A stretch of 64,000 nucleotides of DNA, taken from contig NC_092636.1 in NCBI RefSeq assembly GCF_039555335.1, positions 61,687,706-61,751,705 of the forward strand, in the 5' to 3' direction. The notes below the pieces were generated by a model. That model saw nothing but the letters and a program-made list of their open reading frames with translations. It made no database searches and was not told the DNA's origin. Below are positions 46,588-58,800 of the stretch, one piece after another (the stretch's first letter is position 1; each line of letters starts with the position of its first letter). The DNA is from Amphiura filiformis. Lineage: Eukaryota; Echinodermata; Ophiuroidea; Amphilepidida; Amphiuridae. The translations under genes were made by a program, and so were the position numbers.

Positions 46588-46666
46588 TAGTGAGGAGGAC
46601 AAAGCCAATGCAGTCCATGTCTGGTGGTTTTGAGCAGAGCTATGGAGATTTGCAGCCTTGTTATTG
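46588..46666 (+). pseudogene. Decayed copy of NCDN exon 1 (3' half)
   Basis: 'gtgaggaggacaaagccaa.gcagt...', 'gagcagagct', 'gcagccttgttattg' then gtaagttctcaaac match exon 1 and its donor and intron. The 5' half and ATG are absent and the frame is lost. Confidence 0.85.
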
Positions 46667-46705
46667 GTAAGTTCTCAAACAAAAATTAATATGATGGGTT
46701 AGATG

Positions 46706-46978
46706 CACAGCAGCTGAAGGGAGTATCCCATTAGGCTTTGCGGTACCATTATAGAACTGATTGTGCCATAGAAAATGTACACAAAATCCCACACTTCAAC
46801 TTTCAATTACTCTCTTAAATCAGGGAAGCTTAGACTTTTGTTTGAAAAATATCACCCATAGAGTATTGTCAATAGCTTTCAATATCTAAGCGGCTCTTGT
46901 TTATATTGTGAATACATTTGCTATGGAGCAAGCAGATATACTGCAATGCATGATGGGATACTCCTTTCAGCTGCTGTG
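46706..46978. mobile_element. TIR element inserted in duplicated NCDN intron 1
   Basis: CACAGCAGCTGAAGGGAGTA and TACTCCTTTCAGCTGCTGTG are inverted ends of a 273-bp insertion. The corresponding place in the original intron (about 12295-12330) lacks it. Confidence 0.8.
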
Positions 46979-47056
46979 TTATTTATTTATGTATTTTAAA
47001 TTATGAACACATCAATCTGATAAGTCCACAGAGGAATCAAATTATAGTTTTGTGCA

Positions 47057-47268
47057 TTATTATTATGTTTTGATGAATCCAAGTGTGGGAAATATTGGAT
47101 CTAAAACATAATAATGATAAAATTGGATGCTTTACGCCCATATTTATTGGTATCGTTATGAGTTTTAAAATATTGGTCTCGACTACGTCTTGTCCAATAC
47201 AACTCATAGCTCGACCAATAAATATGGGCTCAATCGATCCAATTTTATATCATGATTATGTCGTATTA
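47057..47268 (-). mobile_element. Foldback MITE family C, copy 2
   Basis: Reverse complement of 35834-36025 over about 190 bp. Confidence 0.82.
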
Positions 47269-47468
47269 TTTCATTATGCGCACTTATAATATAAGCAGCA
47301 ATATATTTCTGTTGTACAACTAAAGATTGTGATCTGTAAATTTTGTATAGCTGAAATGGTCATTTGCTTTTAATACTTCACTATTTGGCTATCTTCAGCC
47401 CATTTCAGTTAGCTGAATACTTCATAATTGGAAATTGTTTACTCTAATTGTTGTATACTCTTTTAATA

Positions 47469-47686
47469 CCGTAAAGATTCACCTAATGATACATATGGGC
47501 TCTCTTGACATAACTGAAATTTTAGACACAAACTTAAAGTGCCCTCCCGAAAAATCCTACCAGCAAATTAAGGGCAGGAACACTTAATTCTCGTTGGGAT
47601 TATCAGAGGAGGGAGCTCTCTATTTGTTTTTTAAATTTAGCTGAAGGCAAAGGAGCCCATGTGCACCTTTGGACAAATCTTTACGG
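47469..47686. mobile_element. TA-flanked MITE, CCGTAAAGATT termini
   Basis: CCGTAAAGATTCACC... and the inverted ...AAATCTTTACGG, with GGGCTC / GAGCCC inside. TA flanks at 47467-47468 and 47687-47688. 218 bp, mariner-type footprint. Confidence 0.82.
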
Positions 47687-47765
47687 TATGTTTGAAGTTA
47701 AAGTAGTGCTGTTGTCAGCTTGTTTGTTTGCTATATTAGCCATCTTTGATTTTCAATTGTTTCAG

Positions 47766-47864
47766 ATCACAAAGCTATTACACAGTACAAGCTGAACAAC
47801 ACAGATGCAGCATCTCGGAGGAAAATCTTTGACGGAGTGGGCTTTACATTCTTCATCAAAACAG
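47766..47864 (+). pseudogene. Decayed copy of NCDN exon 2
   Basis: Acceptor 'tgtttcag' retained. Sequence 'atcacaaagcta' ... 'acagatgcagcatctcggag' ... 'ggagtgggctttacattctt' ... 'atcaaaacag' and donor gtgagt. A small insertion after 'aagcta' introduces a stop, and a 9-base deletion removes the LNR codons. Confidence 0.92.
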
Positions 47865-48279
47865 GTGAGTAGATGCTTGTCCTCTGTTGGCATGGGGCAA
47901 TCTTCTGTGAACAGCTCTTTTCAGAGCTACCAAGAGCCACCACTTGTTTTTCTCTGTTGACAATGGGCAGTCTTCAGTGAACGGCTCTTTTCAGAGCTAT
48001 AAGTAGGCAAGGGGCAGCCTACATGTCTCATACTTGGTTACTTTGTCCTGAAGAAATGGCAGCTACTCCTGATTAAAGCTTGACAGTTCTAAACTTATAC
48101 AATGGCGAACCCGCCAAAAACTTACTAATTGCAAGTAAAACAGTTCAGCATTGGTAAAATGCGAAAAATGTTCCACTTTTTACATTAGTTAAATGGGAGA
48201 GAATGCAACAGAGTCCAAAGATTCTTGTAAAATTCTCTTGCCAGAATCCAAAATGGATATTTGTAGTATAAAAGACACT

Positions 48280-48505
48280 CACTGGTGGCTTATCCAGCAC
48301 TTTTTCAGAGGGTGGGCAAAGGGGGCAAGACAACCTTTAAAGGGGTCAAGCTTTGACGAAAATGGCCTTAAATGGGCTAAAAAATACAAAAAAGGCTAAG
48401 AATCTTAAATATCAGGGTGGCCAGCATCCCACAAGGGCAGGAAGGGGGCAAGATTTCTCACAGGGAGCTAGCTGCCCTCCTTGCCCCCCCCCCCCACTTT
48501 GCAAT
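48280..48505. mobile_element. Insertion in duplicated NCDN intron 2, possible direct flanks
   Basis: The paralogous intron at about 14125-14140 reads straight from 'ccaaaatt' into 'gacactcactcataattcag'. Here GACACTCACT occurs on both sides of ~220 bp of sequence containing 'gggggcaag' words. Some extra bases precede the left flank, so the event may be complex. Confidence 0.45.
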
Positions 48506-49385
48506 TGACACTCACTCATAATTCAGTACATCACATCAAGACAATATTATCAATTGAATAATATGTTTAATAATAACATGCTTTATTGGCTACAGTGTCT
48601 ATATAACACTTCATGCACAGTGATATAATATACAAACATACCTTGAATTACATGTATTGCAGTGCAACTTACACTCCAAAGTGGATTTGTGATGATACAT
48701 CTGTTAAAGGTGGCATGCAAAGGAGCATTACAACTTAATTAAAGGTGCTTGACTAGATTCACAGCTCCTTCACCCTCCATCCCCATCAAAATGCAGATAT
48801 GTATTGGGTCAAAGCTCTTATTTTATCTCATAAGGCCTAAATAAGAAACGTTTGTATTGCCCTTAAAGATCCAAAGTCAGGGTCGGTTGGTTGGTTTACT
48901 TTTATAACAAATATATGTATGAAAAAAAACACAACCCTATTTCATATTTGTTCAGATTTTTTGGTCGGTCAGAAAAGTGCAATACAATCTTTGGCGGGTT
49001 AACCGGTTTATGAGCACTCAACCTTCCCCATTCCCCCAGAGCACACCGATGGTGTTGGTGTATTTGCAGTGCTAGTATGAACTCCATCAGCCGAAATGAT
49101 CCCGAGCACCTGCGTACATACCACCTAGTGCAGCGAGCTCAAAAGGACATCCTCAGACGTTATTTTGTTTTATTTGTTTGCTTTATCTAATTTCATTGTA
49201 CATGTATTTTATTTTACTGTAGATTGATTTAATTTTCTTTAACTTCATTTTACATGTTAGCTATTGAAAGTCAATCAATTGAAATGCCGGTGTTTAAGAA
49301 ATGCAAAATCCAATACAAAGGTGTTGTGTTGAAATTATGGTAACTTAAAATGTTTATATTTCTTACTTTCTTTCTTTAATATCAG

Positions 49386-49534
49386 ACAAGGTTCCAGATG
49401 GATGTGATTCTTCTATGTGTACCAGTCTCTGACAGTCACACTACTAGCTTGCTTCAGTACTGATCTGACTTAGTTACCCATCCACAAATGCTAAACAAGA
49501 TACCTGTCTTGAAGGATATTATACTCAGTGCAAG
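49386..49534 (+). pseudogene. Decayed copy of NCDN exon 3
   Basis: Acceptor 'ttaatatcag' kept; 'acaaggttccaga.ggatgtgattcttc' through 'atactcagtgcaag' and donor gtatag. A one-base insertion (atgtGtacc) leads to TGA, and a deletion near 'actgatctgactta' further breaks the frame. Confidence 0.93.
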
Positions 49535-50522
49535 GTATAGCTTATAAATTCTGTGGCATTCCCACCACTAGCCTGCTTCAGTCTATACTTAGTTTCACCT
49601 CAAGTGAGGTGCATATCCACTAGTAGCAGTACTGAATCAGTTGCGCTAACCTTGTTCTTTGGAGCATATGTATACATCTCTAATTTTATTCCTTGAAAAA
49701 GAAAAGTTTTGTCTTTTTGAAACGTCAGGCTTTTAACTTTGTTTATACGTTTTGTGTCATTCCCCATTGGATGTTGTGCCATATTTCCCCTGTTTTTAAT
49801 TTTATCCATTGCTAGTGTGACGCTAAGCAACCTGTATCATCAGCGGTAAACAGAAGATCATCACAACAACATCAGTGTTGAAAAAGAAGTCTGCAAGACT
49901 TCGAAACATCCACAGTGAGTACTGTTTTATTGGACTAGAAGTATGAAATCTCTTCATTTATTTATCAACAACAGTCCTGAGGAAAATGTTCAGTAGTGTG
50001 ACACTGTTGTATCCTTTTGGATCCATCCTTTAGTTCCCTGCTGGTCACTAGGAAAAGATTTTCCCTGTTTTAATTTTATTGACCTTGTTAGAAATAATAA
50101 GGTTCATTTGTAATCAGCTATCTGTGCATTACTTTACAAATTATTTGTACCGCTCTGAACGTTGTCAGTTTGCATGTATAAGACCCTGGCAGGCTTTGAG
50201 AAATATGCAAGTTTGAAGATGCAGAATACATAAAAGTTACCCAGTGTGAGTAAATGACTTTGATGGGAATTTGCAAATCAATGTTTAACATCACTCATGA
50301 TCAGCTCCCCCAGCCCCTAACATGGGGAAAGACAAAAAGTAGAAAAAAGCACTGGACAAGAAGAATACTCATACTCATAGTAGAAGTATAATAATTAGCC
50401 TACACTAATGGAAATGTTAATATTGATATGAAATTGACAGGGATTCTTCATAATTAGTGCTTTAAATTGCTTGTAGATGATGTAGTTGAATGATGTGCAT
50501 AGCATGTATTGTAGATGTGAGT

Positions 50523-51058
50523 TTACATTGTGTGGATGAGGTAGCCATTGAATATATTGGTGATTGAATCTGAGTAAGCAATGTATGTTGGTGCATCAGC
50601 CTTGAGTTTGACCTCATCTCCAACCTGCAGGGATAAGATAACACTCTGACTTTGCATGACATGTCTACTACCTGCCCTGTAATAGATCTTGGCCTTGTGA
50701 ATGTCGTTTTGTAGCAAGTAAACCAAAAAATGATATGAATTATTTGGTAGGAATGTAAATGAGAAATAGTACAGTCCTTGTATGCGACATGTGAATACAC
50801 CAGTACTAGGATTGAAATCATCTCCAATATCAATATCCTCATAATCAAATGTGACCGTCTGAGAACTTGAAGAGACTTGTTGGCCAAGTTTTCTAGCTGA
50901 AAATGCAGATGTAGGAGATGCAGATGTAGGAGATGCTGTATAGGAAGTTCCTGGTTCACATTTGTCACCTTTGACCCCAGTCTGTCCTTCATTTCCCATC
51001 AATCCTTGTAGTCCTGTAACTCCTATTGGACCAACCTTGCCTGGACTTCCACGGAGAC
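50523..51058 (-). CDS. C1q copy 2 coding exon 3 (collagen end + C1q domain)
   Basis: Acceptor 'tgacatttaag', 536 nt to a TAA at 50523-50525. It encodes eleven Gly-X-Y triplets, the Cys154 substitution, a Ser/Thr/Pro linker repeated once more than in copy 1 ([10 protein letters not shown]), and the complete C1q domain. Confidence 0.92.
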
Positions 51059-52819
51059 CTTAAATGTCAAAAACCATTATTGTCCATTTAAAAATGATGA
51101 TTTCAATTGGCCCATTGACATCATATTTGTTTTTATTTTTATAGACTTGATCTGAATTTGCTGTAGTACCATCATTTTTATTTATACTGCAGGCTAGTGA
51201 TAAACACTACAGAGAACATATATACATTAACTTATCTAATCTTTGGGACATTGTGACAAGTTCAAATTTTTCAGTGGATGTTTTGATACAAGTATCAGTC
51301 ATGGTGATGACCACATTAAAATTGGAAATTTTCATTTACATTTTGCATCAGGGGCGTGACTTTATGGTAATTGTAATTTATGGGCTTGTACCCGTTGTGA
51401 TGGATCATCATGGTGGAGTGAGAAATTTGCACTCAAATTTTTAAATAAATTGTTTCCAATCAATTGTGAGTGAATAGCAATGGTTTTTAATGAAAATATG
51501 TACCTGCAAAATATTTAATGTAAACAATGTTGTAAAGATATTGTTTGACGTGGTTTGATCTTTAAATTATAGTTTAGTTATCCCAGGAAATGAACTCAGG
51601 CCTCTTGGAATTGGATTTTGTAGCTAGAGACCACCTCAACCAAGACATTTAACCTTTCATGCAAGCTTTTATTTAGAACTAGGGCATGGCATATAAACAT
51701 ATTAAATGACCCTTGGGGAGCCTGTGAAGTGAATTCAGGCCCGGGTAGGACATCAATTTTTTGGGACCCAGGTACACAGGTTTTGGTCACTGCCTAATTT
51801 TCATGTTCAAAACAGCTACAATGAAAATAAAAATATGCAAATGTATTCCTTATGTGCAGGGGTGAGCTGACATGTGACACCAGTTGCCATTGTGCTATGC
51901 CCAATAGTATGCACACACATCATGTTTTGTTCAGGACCTGTGCTTTTAAAACTCCCGCCATATCTGAGGGCACAATGAGACCATTGAGCATAAGATATTT
52001 TTATCAACACATTTAACAAACTATTCACTTATCCATTCTGTAACTTACCTGGTGTGCCAACCAATCCTTGCTCTCCTTTTGGACCAGGATCACCAGGTTG
52101 ACCACTTGACCCTTGACCTAGGTCACCTTTCTCTCCCTTTACACCAGGATTGCCAGTTTGTCCAGGATTACCGGCTTGTCCGGGTACGCCCGGTATTCCA
52201 TTTGTTCCAGGATTTCCTACTGGACCTATAACAGTTAAACCTATTTGTAGAAGAAAAGTGAAGAGTCACATAAAGTTAGTCTCCAGGAAAACCTGTCAAA
52301 GCAGGTGGACCTACTTGGATTTTAAAGGATATTAATGATGGAAGAATAAGTAAGGATAGTATAAATGACTAGGTGGACCTGCATACATGACTAGGTGGAC
52401 CTGCTTGGCCTGTAGGGCGAGCGTGGCGCAATGGTTAGGGTACTTGCCTTTGGTGCATGAGGTCCCGGGTTCGATTCCCGGCGGTGGCGATTTGTTGGGA
52501 TATTGACTTGGAAAAAAAAAGTCTGAAATTAATTGGCAACATCTGTAGATTAAGTTTAGACTTCCGCTCTCCCCATGGTTCATTTAGAATTGGGTAAATG
52601 AATCATGAAAGTACTCCGCCCTTCGGAGGGGACGTTAAGCCGTCGGTCCCGTGTGCAGAGAGCCATACCTGTACATGTATCTCGCAGTCAGTTTCGAAAA
52701 AGAGTAGGGTGTTAACCCCTGACTGTTCCCTAACCCGTCCGGTGTTCAAATGGACCCCAATGGAAATAAGCTTCAATAGAGGCTTTCTTGGGTTATCCAG
52801 GGTTGTCACAACCGAACAA

Positions 52820-52854
<35 letters not shown>

Positions 52855-55800
52855 AAGGATAGCAGAAATGACTAGGTAGACCTGCTTGGCCTGTAGGGCA
52901 AGTAAGGATGGCAGAAATGACTAGGTGGACCTGCCTGGCCTGTAGGGCAAGTAAGGATGGCAGAAATGACTAGGTGGACCTGCTTGGCCTGTAGGGCAAG
53001 TAAGGATGGCAGAAATGACTAGGTGGACCTGCTTGGCCTGTAGGGCAAGTAAGGATAGCATAAATGACGAGGTGGACCTGCTTGGCCTGTAGGGCAAGTA
53101 AGGATGGCATAAATGACTAGGTGGACCAGCTTGGTCTGTAGGGCAAGTAAGGATAGCATAAATGACTAGATGGACCAGCTTGGCCTATAGGGCAAGTAAG
53201 GATAGCATAAATGACTAGGTAGACTTGCTTGGCCTATAGGGCAAATAAGGATAACATAAATGACTAGGTAGACTTGCTTGGCCTGTGTAGGGTAAGTAAG
53301 GATGGCAGAAACGACGAGGCGGACCAGCTTGGCCTGTAGGGCAAGTAAGGATAGCATAAATGACTAGGTAGACCTGCATACATGACTAGGTGGATCTGCT
53401 TGGCCTGTAGGGCAAGTATAGCAGAAATGACTAGGCGGACCAGCTTGGCCTGTAGGGCAAGTAAGGATAGCATAAATGACTAGGTGGACCTGCTTGGTCT
53501 GTAGGGCAAGTAAGGATAGCAGAAATGACTAGGTGGACCTGCTTGGCCTGTAGGGCAAGTAAGGATGGCATAAATGACTAGGTGGACCAGCTTGGCCTGT
53601 AGGGCAAGTAAGGATAGCAGAAATGACTAGGTGGACCTGCTTGGCCTGTAGGGCAAGTAAGGATAGCAGAAATGACTAGGTGGACCTGCTTGGTCTGTAG
53701 GGCAAGTAAGGATAGCATAAATGACTAGGTGGACCAGCTTGGCCTGTAGGGCAAGTAAGGATAGCAGAAATGGCTAGGTGGACCTGCTTGGCCTGTAGGG
53801 CAAGTAAGGATAGCATAAATGACTAGGTGGACCTGCTTGGCCTGTAGGGCAAGTAAAGATGGCAGAAATGACTAGGCGGACCAGCTTGGCCTGTAGGGCA
53901 AGTAAGGATAGCAGAAATGACTAGGTGGACCTGCTTGGCCTGTAGGGCAAGTAAGGATAGCAGAAATGACTAGGCGGACCAGCTTGGCCTGTAGGGCAAG
54001 TAAGGATGGCAGAAATGACTAGGTGGGCCGGCTTGGCCTATAGGGCAAGTAAGGATAGCATAAATGACTAGGTAGATTTGCTTGGCCTGTAGGGCAAGTA
54101 AGGATAGCAGAAATGACTAGGTGGACCTGCTTGGCCTGTAGGGCAAGTAAGGATAGCAGAAATGACTAGGTGGACCTGCTTGGCCTGTAGGGCAAGTAAG
54201 GATAGCATAAATGACTAGGTGGACCTGCTTGGCCTGTAGGGGCAAGTAAGGATAGCATAAATGACTAGGTAGACTTGCTTGGCCTGTAGGGCAAGTAAGG
54301 ATAGCATAAATGACTAGGTAGACTTGCTTGGCCTGTAGGGCAAGTAAGGATAGCAGAAATGACTAGGCGGACCAGCCTGGCCTGTAAGGCAAGTAAGGAT
54401 AGCAGAAATGACTACAATCCCCGAAATATGTCCTTGAAACGCTTTAGGCATCTTGAATGAAATCACAAGTGTATTTTTAATGTGGATAAAAATGTTCAAT
54501 ATTTGGAATTAGAAGAAAGCTGGGCCATCAATTAACACTTTTCCCTTCCCCACCCCCCATCATTCAATGTTGCGACACTTTGGAGACACGCTGAACACAT
54601 TTGCACGTTTCAACATTGCACTGGGGAGTGGGGGGACTTATTTTCCCTAAAGACGCTTTAATGTTTCAAGACATATTTGAGGGGATTGTCTGAGGCAATC
54701 GCTAAAATTAACATCTGATTTTAAACTTTTGGCTGTAACTTTAAAACTACTTGATAGAATTACTCCAAATTTTCAATGAATATTAGTTAATGCATAAGCT
54801 ATGATGTGGATATAAAATAAAACAACTAATTGTATCAATTCTGACTATATCACCCTGCACTACAAGCAGGTTGCACCCATCACCTGTGTATGTCTACAAT
54901 CATAGATTAAATACAATAGCGCTCTTTTCAAGCATACTAATCTTACAGATGTGATTGATCAGCATGATATAGTTCAATGCATAGGTATCGCGTGAACGCT
55001 GCAGTGCAGGGCAATACAGTCAAAAAAACGACCTTCTTCACCTTTTTCAGGCCAATGCCCTCCCCCAAAGTAAAAAACAAAACAAAACGAACCAATAAAA
55101 AAATCGCATTAGTACACTCATGAAGTAGGCCTACTCATGCAGAGATATCTTTAAAAATGATCATTTTATTTGCGTGAAATGGGAAAGTGCGATTGTAAAT
55201 CGTTCCATTGAATCACATAGTGATTTGACGGTTTACCATAGTCTAATACTGAATATTAATACAAGGAGTTTCTTTAATTTAGAAATGGTAAACCGTTGAC
55301 AAAATTCATAATTTAGGCAGAGTTGGTGTCAACTTTTACCGTAACCACTCGGGTATAAGCCCACCCCCCTAGATGGCAGATTTCACTTCAAAAATGGGGT
55401 GGGCTTATAACCGGGAAGGGCTAGTGCTGGAATTTTAAAATAAGAACAATTATCCCTCATCTGTATATGCCCAATGTACCAGTAATTTCTATCTTTTATG
55501 TCAATTTCTTAAAATTGTAAGTGTGGAATGTTAATTATCAACTGATATGTTTTTAATTTGTTCTTAAATATGAGAGCAAAGCATTGACTTGGCCAAAATT
55601 TAGCACTGGGCTTATACCTGAGTGCACCCTTGTTCCCAGAATGTTTTGAAAAATAGAGGGTGGGCTTATAGCCGAAGGTGGGCTTATACCCGGGTGGTTA
55701 CGGTAATAACTCAAGTGTATTGTTTGAAAGCTTGTTAAAAACTACATCTAATTTTACTATTTTACGTTTTGTTAGCTTTTTACTGATTTTACTGATTTTA

Positions 55801-58800
55801 GCAAATGTAAATCGTCTGTCGAGATTTACCATTTTCATAATCACGAGAATGCAATGCGCACCCATATATCACGGAATCCCGTAATTATTTCAACATGACA
55901 GCGTGGTGTAATGGACAGTATATCAGATGGTGAAACGAAAGGCTAGTGGTTCGAGCCCCAACAGTTTCACGGTTTTTTTCTTTTTTTTGTGTGTGACTTA
56001 TTCAAACCAGTAAACTATTCTTCTGTATTCATGACAATTGACATTGTGAAACACGAAAATAAGTTTTAAAACCCTAATTTATCTATGGCATGATAATTGA
56101 TTGGTTTTTTTAAATTGTAATAAAGACACACATAGATCCGGACATCTTTAAAGGTCATGAATATGGGCACTATAGCAATTGTAAGATACCCCCCCCCCAC
56201 ACACACACACTTTCAGGTAGGTGGACCTGCTTGGTCTGTAGGGCAAGTAAGGATAGCAGAAATGACTAGGCGGACCAGCTTGGCCTATAGGGCAAGTAAG
56301 GATAGAATAAATGACTAGGTAGACTTGCTTGGCCTATAGGGCAAGTAAGGATAGCATAAATGACTAGGTAGACTTGCTTGGCCTATAGGGCAAATAAGGA
56401 TAACATAAATGACTAGGTAGACTTGCTTGGCCTGTAGGGTAAGTAAGGATGGCAGAAATGACTAGGTAGACCTGCTTGGTCTGTAGGGCAAGTAAGGATA
56501 GCAGAAATGACTAGGAAGACTTGCTTGGCCTATAGGGCAAGTAAGGATAGCATAAATGACTAGGTAGACTTGCTTGGCCTATAGGACAAGTAAGGATAGC
56601 ATAAATGACTATGTAGACTTGCTTGGCCTGTAGGGCAAGTAAGGATAGCAGAAATGACTAGGCGGACCCGCTTGGCCTGTAGGGCAAGTAAGGATAGCAT
56701 AAATGACTACGTAGACTTGCTTGGCCTGTAGGGCAAGTAAGGATGGCATAAATGACTAGGTGGACCAGCTTGGCCTGTAGGGCAAGTAAGGATAGCAGAA
56801 ATGACTAGGTGGACCTGCTTGGCCTGTAGGGCAAGTAAGGATAGCAGAAATGACTAGGTGGACCTGCTTGGTCTGTAGGGCAAGTAAGGATAGCATAAAT
56901 GACTAGGTGGACCAGCTTGGCCTGTAGGGCAAGTAAGGATAGCAGAAATGGCTAGGTGGACCTGCTTGGCCTGTAGGGCAAGTAAGGATAGCATAAATGA
57001 CTAGGTGGACCTGCTTGGCCTGTAGGGCAAGTAAAGATGGCAGAAATGACTAGGCGGACCAGCTTGGCCTGTAGGGCAAGTAAGGATAGCAGAAATGACT
57101 AGGTGGACCTGCTTGGCCTGTAGGGCAAGTAAGGATAGCAGAAATGACTAGGCGGACCAGCTTGGCCTGTAGGGCAAGTAAGGATGGCAGAAATGACTAG
57201 GTGGACCTGCTTGGCCTATAGGCAAGTAAGGATAGCATAAATGACTAGGTAGATTTGCTTGGCCTGTAGGGCAAGTAAGGATAGCAGAAATGACTAGGTG
57301 GACCTGCTTGGCCTGTAGGGCAAGTAAGGATAGCAGAAATGACTAGGTGGACCTGCTTGGCCTGTAGGGCAAGTAAGGATAGCATAAATGACTAGGTGGA
57401 CCTGCTTGGCCTGTAGGGCAAGTAAGGATAGCATAAATGACTAGGTAGACTTGCTTGGCCTGTAGGGCAAGTAAGGATAGCATAAATGACTAGGTAGACT
57501 TGCTTGGCCTGTAGGGCAAGTAAGGATAGCAGAAATGACTAGGCGGACCAGCTTGGCCTGTAAGGCAAGTAAGGATAGCAGAAATGACTACAATCCCCGA
57601 AATATGTCCTTGAAACGCTTTAGGCATCTTGAATGAAATCACAAGTGTATTTTTAATGTGGATAAAAATGTTCAATATTTGGAATTAGAAGAAAGCTGGG
57701 CCATCAATTAACACTTTTACCTTCCCCACCCCCCATCATTCAATGTTGCGACACTTTGGAGACACGCTGAACACATTTGCACGTTTCAACATTGCAAGGG
57801 GGAGTGGCCCGGGGGAGTGGGGGGATTTATTGTCCCCTAAAGACGCTTTAATGTTTCAAGACATATTTCGGGATTGTCTGAGGCAATCGCTAATATTAAC
57901 ATCTGATTTTAAACTTTTGGCTGTAACTTTAAAACTACTTGATAGAATTACTCCAAATTTTCAATGAATATTAGTTAATGCATAAGCTATGATGTGGATA
58001 TAAAATAAAACAACTAATTGTATCAATTCTGACTATATCACCCTGCACTACAAGCAGGTTGCACCCATCACCTGTGTATGTCTACAATCATAGATTAAAT
58101 ACAATAGCGCTCTTTTCAAGCATACTAATCTTACAGATGTGATTGATCAGCATGATATAGTTCAATGCATAGGTATCGCGTGAACGCTGCAGTGCAGGGC
58201 AATACAGTCAAAAAAACGACCTTCTTCACCTTTTTCAGGCCAATGCCCTCCCCAAAGTAAAAAACAAAACAAAAGCGAACCAATAAAAAATCGCATTAGT
58301 ACACTCATGAAGTAGGCCTACTCATGCAGAGATATCTTTAAAAATGATCATTTTATTTGCGTGAAATGGGAAAGTGCGATTGTAAATCGTTCCATTGAAT
58401 CACATAGTGATTTGACGGTTTACCATAGTCTAATACTGAATATTAATACAAGGAGTTTCTTTAATTTAGAAATGGTAAACCGTTGACAAAATTCATAATT
58501 TAGGCAGAGTTGGTGTCAACTTTTAATAACTCAAGTGTATTGTTTGAAAGCTTGTTAAAAACTACATCTAATTTTACTATTTTACGTTTTGTTAGCTTTT
58601 TACTGATTTTACTGATTTTAGCAAATGTAAATCGTCTGTCGAGATTTACCATTTTCATAATCACGAGAATGCAATGCGCACCCATATATCACGGAATCCC
58701 GTAATTATTTCAACATGACAGCGTGGTGTAATGGACAGTATATCAGATGGTGAAACGAAAGGCTAGTGGTTCGAGCCCCAACAGTTTCACTTTTTTTTTT

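Larger units (their letters stand above)
54417..56218. mobile_element. Spacer element in satellite, copy 1
   Basis: 1.8 kb of non-satellite sequence interrupts a satellite unit cleanly: 'aaatgacta' ... 'ggtggacctg'. It recurs nearly identically at 57593-59042, and its last ~110 bp recur at 61018-61137. It includes a tRNA-like segment (55903-55972), a 'ggtttaccat'/'atggtaaacc' hairpin and a C-run plus (CA)n near its end. Copy 1 carries an extra 365-bp MITE. Small open frames have no recognisable content. Confidence 0.8.

Noticed and set aside
53166..53473. Leucine/tyrosine-rich '[15 protein letters not shown]' frames across the satellite
   Set aside because: They are the 49-bp unit read in one frame. 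49 is not a multiple of three, so the frame changes every unit and no continuous protein is possible.
55903..55972. Functional tRNA gene
   Set aside because: A and B boxes are present but acceptor and T stems pair poorly and no clean anticodon stem forms, so it is listed only as tRNA-like.
57743..57967. 74-residue open frame in spacer copy 2
   Set aside because: Spacer copy 1 (54565-54780) is frameshifted at the same place, and no domain is recognised.
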